In this document: positions 7,801-13,859 of the stretch, piece by piece
Position numbering within the stretch: the stretch's first letter is position 1
Layout of the letters: every line of letters starts with the position of its first letter
Assembly: GCA_965363755.1 (NCBI GenBank)
Contig: CBDTVL010000044.1
Span: 1-20,132, forward strand
Origin: JL08 sp965363755
Lineage (GTDB): Bacteria > Pseudomonadota > Alphaproteobacteria > Rhodobacterales > Rhodobacteraceae
Direction: 5' to 3'
DNA: 20,132 nt
Notes under the pieces: model-generated
What the model saw: the letters and a program-made list of their open reading frames with translations, nothing else
The model's database searches: none
Told to the model about the DNA's origin: nothing
Position numbers and translations under genes: made by a program

Positions 7801-7832
7801 GAGTGATCTAATCACTCCCGGCTCTAAGCCGG
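7801..7832. repeat. Two adjacent perfect hairpin repeats with the same CTA spacer
   Basis: GAGTGAT-CTA-ATCACTC (7801-7817) is followed directly by CCGGCT-CTA-AGCCGG (7818-7832). Both are perfect inverted repeats (7 and 6 bp arms) around the same three-base centre. They lie about 65-95 bp upstream of the predicted phosphatase transcription start and are not part of the rpsD terminator. They may be operators or a structured RNA element. Confidence 0.6.
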
Positions 7833-7903
7833 TTGGGGCAGGATTGAACTATTTGCCTGGCCACGCGAAATTCGATTGAAGAGCCCGCAAATCGTGCGAA
7901 ACC

Positions 7904-7934
7904 AAAAAAGCCGCCCCAAGAAAGAGCGGCTTTT
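7904..7934 (-). terminator. Rho-independent terminator of rpsD
   Basis: On the minus strand the 7-bp stem AAGCCGC/GCGGCTT (arms 7926-7932 and 7908-7914) closes an 11-base loop and runs into a T-tract, 33 bp beyond the rpsD stop. T residues also flank the other side, so it may work both ways. Confidence 0.9.
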
Positions 7935-7966
7935 CAATGCAATAGCGATGTTGTTTCGCCTGCAGT

Positions 7967-8587
7967 TTAGTTCTTAGCGTAGAATTCCACGACGAGGTTT
8001 GGTTCCATCATCACTGGATAAGGAACATCACCCAAAGTCGGCGTTCGCACAAACGTGGCGGTCAGCTTGTTGCTGTCGACATCGATGTAATCAGGCACGT
8101 CACGTTCGGCCAATTGCTGCGCTTCCAGAATAGCCGTCATCTGCTTGGAACGGTCACGAACCTCGATCACATCGCCTTCTTTGACGCGATAAGACGGGAT
8201 GTTGACCTTTTTGCCGTTCACACGGACATGGCCGTGGTTCACGAACTGACGGGCGGCAAATACAGTAGCCACAAACTTTGCACGGTATACAACCGCGTCC
8301 AGACGACGCTCCAGAAGACCAATCAGGTTTTCACCGGTATCCCCTTTGACACGTTCGGCTTCACCGTAAATGCGGCGAAATTGTTTTTCGGTCAGATCGC
8401 CGTAATAGCCCTTCAGCTTCTGCTTGGCGCGCAGTTGCGTGCCAAAGTCAGACAGTTTGCCCTTGCGGCGCTGACCATGTTGGCCGGGGCCATATTCGCG
8501 ACGGTTTACTGGGGATTTCGGACGACCCCAGATGTTTTCACCCATCCGGCGGTCTAGTTTATGTTTGGCAGACGTGCGTTTTGTCAC
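7967..8587 (-). CDS. rpsD: 30S ribosomal protein S4
   Basis: This 206-aa primary rRNA-binding protein of the small subunit nucleates assembly on the 5' domain of 16S rRNA. The N-terminal region (MTKRTSAKHKLDRRMGENIW) is followed by PGQHGQRRKGKLSDFGTQLRAKQKLKG. The S4 RNA-binding domain spans about residues 94-157 (RRLDAVVYR, FVNHGHVRVNGKKVNIPSYRVKEGD). The N-terminus has no zinc-binding cysteines. The start is GTG at 8587 with a strong AAGGAGA 6 bases upstream. It stands alone with its own promoter and terminator rather than in a large ribosomal operon, which is common in alphaproteobacteria. Confidence 0.98.
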   Translation of the reverse strand: MTKRTSAKHKLDRRMGENIWGRPKSPVNRREYGPGQHGQRRKGKLSDFGTQLRAKQKLKGYYGDLTEKQFRRIYGEAERVKGDTGENLIGLLERRLDAVVYRAKFVATVFAARQFVNHGHVRVNGKKVNIPSYRVKEGDVIEVRDRSKQMTAILEAQQLAERDVPDYIDVDSNKLTATFVRTPTLGDVPYPVMMEPNLVVEFYAKN

Positions 8588-8701
8588 GGCTGATCTCCTT
8601 CTCTAAGACGTCGACGGTACTCCCGCGACTATGAAGGGCGTTGTCCTTTGGGTGTGAACCCCGACAGGCATCCATTTGCATGGGCCACCAACACCAACGA
8701 A
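8588..8701 (-). promoter_or_regulatory. 5' leader of rpsD, possible autoregulatory element
   Basis: From the predicted start near 8701 the leader is about 110 nt, long for a ribosomal protein gene. It contains small stems such as GGGT-TCAC-ACCC followed by AAGG/CCTT pairing, and ends with a strong ribosome binding site at 8594-8600. S4 represses its own translation in other bacteria; whether it does so here is inference. Confidence 0.35.
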
Positions 8702-8707
8702 GCCGCG

Positions 8708-8735
8708 CTTATACGCGTCCTCTGAGCAGTGTCAA
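8708..8735 (-). promoter_or_regulatory. Predicted rpsD promoter
   Basis: On the minus strand a consensus -35 TTGACA (8735-8730) and a -10 TATAAG (8713-8708) are separated by 16 bases. This is among the strongest-looking sigma-70-type promoters in the window and suits a ribosomal protein gene. Confidence 0.7.
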
Positions 8736-8840
8736 CACCTGCAGAATTTCTGATTTGACGGGCCGTTCCGCGCATCAATGGCTTTGCTGCATGACTTTTC
8801 TGCGCGTCATCAAATCGCCTGATGCAATCGGCAACTCTTG

Positions 8841-8864
8841 TAAGAAACGCCCCCCACTGGGGCC
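8841..8864 (-). terminator. Possible terminator after the Hint-domain gene
   Basis: On the minus strand a short GC hairpin (CCCC-AGT-GGGG with one further pair after a bulge) is followed by CGTTTCTT, about 20-40 bp past the stop of the Hint gene. The stem is short and the T-run broken, so this is only a candidate. Confidence 0.4.
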
Positions 8865-8881
8865 GCGTTGCTTCATCAGTG

Positions 8882-9946
8882 CTATGCGGCGTTGTGCATT
8901 AATATGACTGCTTCTGAAGAAGACAGATTCCGCCGTGCATAGCCACCATAAGAGTGAGGATCATAGTCCAAATCCGGATATTCGGCCAACAACCGCAGCC
9001 GGTCCATGTTGTCCAAGGTCGACAGGGCGGCATTGGCGGGATGAAAGCTCTCAGTTTCAATGCCGTTGGCCCACACGATCTGATGCTGCGGCAACAGCAA
9101 GTGAATGTAGGTTACCTCTGGCACTCGAATATCTACGCTAATGGTTGATCCGTTGATCAGATCCTTGGCCGAGACCAAAACCTCAGCTTCATTGAAAAGC
9201 GCACGGGCTTTGTCGCCCGTAATCAACATCCGGTGCTCTGGCGAGACCAGAAATTCCTGGTCAGGGCGTTCAAGGCCCAGCGCTCCGGTCTGTATTCGGA
9301 TCGGCCTTATTTTGGGCATCGCAAACAGCCTTGCACCGGTCATTCGGCGGCTGCCAATCCATGAGATTTCCTGGGCGCCATTGTCTTTTGTCGAAACCCG
9401 GTCGCCTTCGCGCAGGTCTTGTACGTTGCGCGGCCCGTCTGGCGTTTCAATTCGCGTATCGGGAGTGAAACAAATCACTCCAACTGACGCAGGCCCGGTC
9501 TTTTTCATGATCATTGCGTCCAGCGCATGATCCACAACCCACAGGTCAGCATCACGAGGCGGCAATTCATCGAGGAACATCAGCAACGGGGCCGCATCCC
9601 GCCCTACTTCAATGACCGTCACAGTATAACTCTGGGCGCCATCAGTGACGACAAAGCAGCTATCCAATAGCGGCTCTATGACCTCGACGTCTTCCAGATT
9701 GGTTTTCTGCTCCACGGCAGCGCCCACCAAACGCCGCACAATCCACGCCGCTCGCTTGCGCAAACTGCCCTCTCCGTCTGTCCGATCCAATCGCAAAAGC
9801 TCTGATGGTCCATCCACACGCACCGCATCCCCGCGCCACGCCCATGCTGCACCTACAGTCAGTGACTGCAATGGCGCTGCATCCAGACCATCTATTTCCG
9901 TCTGCGACCAAGAAATGACAAACGTGCCCCGATAGCCCGTCTTCAT
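8882..9946 (-). CDS. Hint (hedgehog/intein, Hint_2 type) domain protein
   Basis: The protein is 354 aa. Residues 1-150 form a module I do not recognise, ending in WVVDHALDAMIMKKTG. The Hint_2-like domain spans about 157-305. It begins with C159 in CFTPDTRIETPDG, the usual first Cys of Hint proteins, followed by the NVQDLREGDRV block. The SPEHRML block with H238 and the closing HQIVWANGIETESFHP follow. There is no signal peptide and no calcium-binding repeats of the kind often fused to this domain in Rhodobacteraceae. Hint domains self-process at the Cys, but many bacterial ones have no known target. The last 50 residues are a family-specific tail. A 510-bp non-coding spacer lies upstream. The domain call is firm; the function is unknown. 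Confidence 0.88.
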   Translation of the reverse strand: MKTGYRGTFVISWSQTEIDGLDAAPLQSLTVGAAWAWRGDAVRVDGPSELLRLDRTDGEGSLRKRAAWIVRRLVGAAVEQKTNLEDVEVIEPLLDSCFVVTDGAQSYTVTVIEVGRDAAPLLMFLDELPPRDADLWVVDHALDAMIMKKTGPASVGVICFTPDTRIETPDGPRNVQDLREGDRVSTKDNGAQEISWIGSRRMTGARLFAMPKIRPIRIQTGALGLERPDQEFLVSPEHRMLITGDKARALFNEAEVLVSAKDLINGSTISVDIRVPEVTYIHLLLPQHQIVWANGIETESFHPANAALSTLDNMDRLRLLAEYPDLDYDPHSYGGYARRNLSSSEAVILMHNAA

Positions 9947-10083
9947 CGCCCGTACACCTGCCTTGTCTTTTTTTTATTAGCCAATCCTTAACCTAAGTGA
10001 TTCGGCCTGGGAAGGCCCATGCGTTCAGTGAGTCGCGTGTGTTGCGTCATGGTGTCGTTACATTTCGGGTTAAACGCTTGTTG

Positions 10084-10135
10084 TAATGTGACAAATCCGT
10101 ATAAAAATTAGATAGCAAAATAACGCGTCACATTA
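10084..10135. repeat. 9-bp inverted repeat in the spacer
   Basis: TAATGTGAC (10084-10092) and GTCACATTA (10127-10135) are exact reverse complements, 34 bp apart. They flank the AT-rich TATAAAAATTAGATAG stretch, which contains a possible -10. The placement would suit a dimeric regulator binding two sites, but none is identified. Confidence 0.5.
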
Positions 10136-10207
10136 ATGTCATCGCCATAGTCCGCCCAGGATAAACAGACCGATATGTCAACAAATCATCGTGAAGCCCC
10201 ATAAAAT

Positions 10208-10224
10208 GCCGCAGTACGTGCGGC
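10208..10224. repeat. Perfect 6-bp stem hairpin
   Basis: GCCGCA-GTACG-TGCGGC forms a compact stem-loop. On the minus strand it is followed by ATTTTAT, so it could end a minus-strand transcript, but no minus-strand gene ends there. On the plus strand it is followed by AAAAA. Confidence 0.45.
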
Positions 10225-10456
10225 AAAAAGCTGCGCTGCGTCTCCTTAGCTGAAGGCTGTCGCCGAATTCTTCAATACACCGACACCTTTGTCCCGAGCG
10301 CGCGTAGGTTATGACAATCGGCAAAACAGCCTGCACCTCATTTCCCCCGGTTCGCTGCGGACAACAAATTCTGCAACATCCCACAAATGCTGCCTTTTGG
10401 CGCTTAGTATTCCGACCTATAGTGCCACCAAATACCAAAAACCCTGAAGGCTGAGC

Positions 10457-11461
10457 ATGGCAAAGAAATCCGCCGAGCGGAAAAACTTCAACATCGTGGT
10501 CATCGGCCAATCCGGTCGACTGCAGTATGAAGCGCTTCTGTTTGCCGCTTCGCTACGGCACAGCTCGCCAGATTTTGCCGGTCGCTTGTTTGTCGCCGAA
10601 CCACAACCAAATGCGTTGTGGACCGGTGATCCGCGCATAAGACCGGCAGACGTTCGCGAGGCGCTGGAGGTTTACGGTGCGGAAATCCTGCCGTTTGAAA
10701 ACAAGTATTTCGGGCAATCTTATGCTTACGGAAATAAAATCGAAGCGCTGCTGGCATTGCCAAAAGGTGAGCCATTTGTGTTTTTTGATACCGATACGCT
10801 GATCACAGGGGACCTCACAACGGTTCCTTTCGACTTTAGTCGCCCGACGGCTTCCCTGCGCCGGACCGGCACCTGGCCTCAGATCGAATTATACGGCCCC
10901 GGCTATACCGATATCTGGAAATCGCTATATGACAAGTTTGGTCTGGATTTTGAAAGTTCGCTGGATATCAGCCAGCCGGATGAGTTTTGGGAGAGATACC
11001 TTTATTTTAATGCCGGGTTCTTCTTTTATGAATGCCCCCATGTTTTTGGACAAAAATTCCTCGACATCACGCGGGGCATCCGGGACGATCCTCCTCCGGA
11101 ACTGGTGTGTCAGGAGATGGATCCTTGGCTGGATCAGGTCGCCCTGCCCTTGGTGATACACGCGCTTGGCGGTGGCCGGGATACGTTACCCAGCGGCTTG
11201 CTGGATGGATCAATCAGTTGTCATTACCGTGTCTTCCCGCTGCTTTACGCACGCGAGAACGATCATGTGATTGAGGTGCTGGAATCAGTCACCGCGCCCA
11301 ACAAACTGAAGAAGGTGCTTAAGGCCTATGAGCCGATCAAACGGATAGTCTATCAAGGACGCGGCAAGAAAGTCCGCGCCTTGTTTGATCAGGAAAATCT
11401 GCCACGCCGCGAACAGGCGATCCGCAATAAAATCAAGTCACAGGGCTTCTGGATGCGCTGA
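10457..11461 (+). CDS. Putative glycosyltransferase, GT-A (nucleotide-diphospho-sugar transferase) fold
   Basis: This 334-aa protein has no signal peptide. A Rossmann-like opening (NIVVIGQSGRLQYEALLFAASLR, about 12-34) precedes GNKIEALL (92-99) and the DxD motif in FFDTDTLITGDL (D111, D113), which in GT-A enzymes binds metal and nucleotide sugar. Later landmarks are YFNAGFFFYECPHVFG and EMDPWLDQVALPLVIHALGG, resembling the acceptor and catalytic half of such folds. The C-terminus is basic. I do not recognise a named family, so substrate and product are unknown. No polysaccharide genes are adjacent. RBS AAGG lies 6 bases before the ATG. metY follows on the same strand after 178 bp and is probably transcribed separately. 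Confidence 0.75.
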   Translation: MAKKSAERKNFNIVVIGQSGRLQYEALLFAASLRHSSPDFAGRLFVAEPQPNALWTGDPRIRPADVREALEVYGAEILPFENKYFGQSYAYGNKIEALLALPKGEPFVFFDTDTLITGDLTTVPFDFSRPTASLRRTGTWPQIELYGPGYTDIWKSLYDKFGLDFESSLDISQPDEFWERYLYFNAGFFFYECPHVFGQKFLDITRGIRDDPPPELVCQEMDPWLDQVALPLVIHALGGGRDTLPSGLLDGSISCHYRVFPLLYARENDHVIEVLESVTAPNKLKKVLKAYEPIKRIVYQGRGKKVRALFDQENLPRREQAIRNKIKSQGFWMR

Positions 11462-11529
11462 CACGCGCCGTTTCCCGAATGCTCTGGGACGCCAAGATCT
11501 CGATTACTTGCCAGACAATCAAAAAGAAT

Positions 11530-11543
11530 GCGCCGCGAGGCGC
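11530..11543. repeat. GC hairpin in the metY leader region
   Basis: GCGCC-GCGA-GGCGC is a perfect 5-bp stem with a four-base loop, preceded on the plus strand by AAAAAGAAT. Read on the minus strand it precedes a T-rich run, like a terminator, but no minus-strand gene is nearby. It may belong to the metY control region. Confidence 0.35.
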
Positions 11544-11573
11544 GCAATCGGATCAGGAACCGGCTGCACGCAG

Positions 11574-11602
11574 TTGTGAGTACAGCGCCCTTGGCCTAAA
11601 CC
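11574..11602 (+). promoter_or_regulatory. Weak candidate promoter of metY
   Basis: TTGTGA (11574-11579) and TAAACC (11597-11602) are 17 bp apart and would give a leader of about 30 nt. The -10 is poor. I found no recognisable SAM riboswitch core in the 178 bp before metY. Confidence 0.25.
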
Positions 11603-11639
11603 TGTGCCAAATCAGTTTGTCCAGTGGAGGACCCCAAAT

Positions 11640-12932
11640 ATGACCGACGGCCCAAAATACGGCTTTGACACCCTGCAAATACACGCCGGCGCGCGCCCTG
11701 ACCCGGCCACTGGCGCCCGGCAAACGCCGATCTATCAAACCACAGCCTATGTATTTCGGGACGCCGATCACGCCGCCGCGCTGTTTAATCTGCAAGAGGT
11801 CGGCTATATCTACTCGCGCCTGACCAATCCAACCGTAGCCGTCCTTCAGGAACGCATTGCAACGCTTGAGGGTGGTGTTGGCGGGGTTTGCTGTTCCTCC
11901 GGCCACGCCGCACAGCTGATGGCTCTTTTTCCGTTGATGTTACCCGGCATGAACGTTGTGGTCTCAACCCGTCTTTATGGCGGTAGCATTACCCAGTTCA
12001 GCCAGACCATCAAACGTTTTGGCTGGGGCGCAACCTTTGTCGATTTCGACGACACCGACGCTGTAAAAGCCGCGATTGATGACAACACACGCGCCATATT
12101 TTGTGAATCAATTGCCAACCCCGGCGGCTACATCACCGACTTGCCCGCCATTGCCAAGATTGCTGATGGTGCCGGCATTCCGCTGATCGTGGACAACACG
12201 TCGGCCACACCCTACCTGTGCCGTCCCATCGAACTCGGCGCGACCTTGGTGGTCCATTCAACGACAAAATACCTGACAGGCAACGGAACGGTGACAGGTG
12301 GCTGCGTCGTGGATTCCGGAAAATTCGACTGGTCCGCGAATGATAAGTTCCCGTCCCTCAGCCAACCGGAACCCGCCTATCACGGTCTGAAATTTCAAGA
12401 AACCTTTGGCCCGCTTGCGTTTACCTTCCACGGTATCGCAATTGGCTTGCGCGATCTGGGCATGACCATGAACCCACAGGCCGCGCATTACACGCTGATG
12501 GGCACCGAAACGTTGAGCTTGCGCATGCAGCGTCACGTTGAGAATGCGGAAAAAGTCTCGGCGTGGCTTGAGGCGGACCCGCGTGTGGACTTCGTTACTT
12601 ATGCCGGTCTTAAGTCTTCACCTTACAATAAACGCGTCAAAACCATTTGCCCAAAAGGGGCTGGAGGTTTGTTCACCTTCGCGATGAAGGGCGGATATGA
12701 CGCTTGTATCAAACTGGTCAATGCGCTCGAGATATTCAGCCATGTGGCCAATCTTGGCGATACTAGGTCGCTGGTCATACACTCTGCTTCGACAACACAC
12801 CGGCAACTGACAGCAGAGCAACAAGAGGCTGCCGGAGCCGGTCCAAATGTGGTGCGCATTTCGATCGGAATCGAAGATGCCGATGACTTGATCGCCGATC
12901 TGGATCAGGCCCTGAGCAAAGCCTCCAGCTAG
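11640..12932 (+). CDS. metY: O-acetylhomoserine sulfhydrylase (aminocarboxypropyltransferase)
   Basis: This 430-aa cytosolic PLP enzyme of the Cys/Met metabolism family is expected to make homocysteine from O-acetylhomoserine and sulfide. Landmarks are the start FDTLQIHAG (9-17), YSRLTNPT (58-65), CCSSGHAA (84-91), D185 in IVDNTSATP, and the PLP lysine K210 in HSTTKYLTGNGT. The C-terminal half includes SLVIHSASTTHRQL. The length and the KFQETFGPLAF insert point to MetY rather than the shorter MetZ or cystathionine enzymes. The frame is open from 11604, but the ATG at 11640 has GGAGG at 11626-11630 and gives the usual family N-terminus. A strong hairpin follows the stop. Confidence 0.94.
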   Translation: MTDGPKYGFDTLQIHAGARPDPATGARQTPIYQTTAYVFRDADHAAALFNLQEVGYIYSRLTNPTVAVLQERIATLEGGVGGVCCSSGHAAQLMALFPLMLPGMNVVVSTRLYGGSITQFSQTIKRFGWGATFVDFDDTDAVKAAIDDNTRAIFCESIANPGGYITDLPAIAKIADGAGIPLIVDNTSATPYLCRPIELGATLVVHSTTKYLTGNGTVTGGCVVDSGKFDWSANDKFPSLSQPEPAYHGLKFQETFGPLAFTFHGIAIGLRDLGMTMNPQAAHYTLMGTETLSLRMQRHVENAEKVSAWLEADPRVDFVTYAGLKSSPYNKRVKTICPKGAGGLFTFAMKGGYDACIKLVNALEIFSHVANLGDTRSLVIHSASTTHRQLTAEQQEAAGAGPNVVRISIGIEDADDLIADLDQALSKASS

Positions 12933-12940
12933 CCAAACCA

Positions 12941-12975
12941 CTGCCGGGCGGCGCGAATCTGCCACCGCCCGGCAG
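12941..12975. terminator. Long GC-rich hairpin between convergent metY and SIMPL genes
   Basis: CTGCCGGGCGG and CCGCCCGGCAG are exact 11-bp arms around a 13-base loop, placed between two convergent stop codons. No T-tract follows on either strand, so it is an unusual terminator or an mRNA 3'-end stabiliser acting for both genes. Confidence 0.7.
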
Positions 12976-12986
12976 GTCAGATCAGC

Positions 12987-13685
12987 CTATTCCAATATCA
13001 AAAACACCATGGTGACAGAGGCTGAAACCGTCACCTCACCCGCAGCGATCGGGGCCCCGCCGTCGCGCATTGCAGACATTTCCATCATGACCGGACGGCC
13101 ACCGCCGCCATTCTCGGAAATCGATTGAACCGGTCCTAGGGTCACACCAGCGGCCTGCGCAAACAAAGCCGCGCGTTCCATTGCATCTGCCACAGCCAAC
13201 CCTCGGGCCTCATCCTTCAGTGGTTTCGGTTCCTGCAAAGACAACTGCAGCCCATTGAAGTGATTTGCGCCCTCAGAAATCACATCGTCAAGGATCGAAC
13301 CAAGCGCAGCCATATCACGGAGTCGAACTGTCACCGCGTTTGACGCAGAAAATCCAGTGATCCGAGGCGGTTGGCCAGTGGACGAATTGCGATTATCCCA
13401 CACCGGGTTCAACGAAAATCGCGATGTCTGCAGGTCACGCGGCTCGATCCCCATCGCGCTCAGCCGTTCAAGGACACGCGCTACATCCTGCGACGTGGCA
13501 GTCATCGCCACCTTTGCCTCTTTGGCCTCGTGGGTCACACCGAGGCTGATAACCGCCATATCCGGCACGGCGTCAACTTGTCCTTCGCCCGTGACCGTGA
13601 TCACCCGCGGCACCGTCTCAGCCCATGTGGGATTTCCTAGTCCGAGGACCACTAGAACCGCCAGTAACATTCTACGCTGCATCAT
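12987..13685 (-). CDS. Exported SIMPL (DUF541) domain protein
   Basis: The protein is 232 aa, with a signal peptide at about residues 1-22 (cut after TWA). The SIMPL domain covers nearly the whole mature chain. Family features are RVITVTGEGQVDAVPDMAVISLGV (27-50), the GFSASNAVTVRLRD block, the DEARGLAVADAMERAALFAQAAGV block and the closing VSASVTMVFLIL. The domain is widespread in the envelope, with poorly defined roles (E. coli YggE is a stress-related member). Two ATGs occur in tandem. AGGAG lies 3 bases before the first and 6 before the second (13682), so the protein may start one residue later. Confidence 0.92.
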   Translation of the reverse strand: MMQRRMLLAVLVVLGLGNPTWAETVPRVITVTGEGQVDAVPDMAVISLGVTHEAKEAKVAMTATSQDVARVLERLSAMGIEPRDLQTSRFSLNPVWDNRNSSTGQPPRITGFSASNAVTVRLRDMAALGSILDDVISEGANHFNGLQLSLQEPKPLKDEARGLAVADAMERAALFAQAAGVTLGPVQSISENGGGGRPVMMEMSAMRDGGAPIAAGEVTVSASVTMVFLILE

Positions 13686-13859
13686 TTTCTCCTTTGATTA
13701 CACCGAACATTGACCTCTATGACGCAGCCCGCAAGAGTATCCTTGGTCAATCATTGGTGAAATTATGTCTTTTTCTTCCCCTCGGCAAAGACCTGCTCTA
13801 AAATGCACCCAATGCGCAGGGACCTCCCTACGCTTTATGGGCGGATGGTAAGACCTAAA

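Larger units (their letters stand above)
9947..10456. other. Gene-poor spacer of about 510 bp between divergent genes
   Basis: I find no convincing protein gene here. It is more AT-rich than its flanks, especially near 9965-10140, and must hold the promoters of the Hint gene (minus) and the glycosyltransferase gene (plus). It contains a poly-T run at 9967-9975, a possible plus-strand promoter TTGTTG-16 bp-TATAAA at 10078-10105, a 9-bp inverted repeat and a strong hairpin listed separately. The glycosyltransferase has AAGG 6 bases before its ATG and a TATAGT at 10418-10423 that could be its -10. Any small RNA here is unproven. Confidence 0.6.

Noticed and set aside
7829..7900. Intact tRNA gene on the minus strand
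   Set aside because: Only a T-loop/acceptor-like piece is present; the T-stem does not pair and no anticodon or D arm can be drawn.
8114..8557. 147-aa open frame antisense to rpsD
   Set aside because: It lies wholly inside the unmistakable S4 gene on the other strand and its translation resembles no protein family; it is a by-product of S4 codon use.
10178..10510. 110-aa minus-strand frame in the spacer before the glycosyltransferase
   Set aside because: It overlaps the glycosyltransferase start in antisense, has no ribosome binding site I can defend and contains no recognisable domain.
11462..11640. SAM-II riboswitch before metY
   Set aside because: Expected from genomic context, but I could not align the conserved core or pseudoknot to the sequence.
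13803..13859. Earlier ATG starts (13803, 13812) for the PilM/PilP-like protein
   Set aside because: No ribosome binding site precedes them, a possible -10 (TAAAAT, 13799-13804) overlaps the first, and the extra residues are not part of the domain; the choice remains uncertain.
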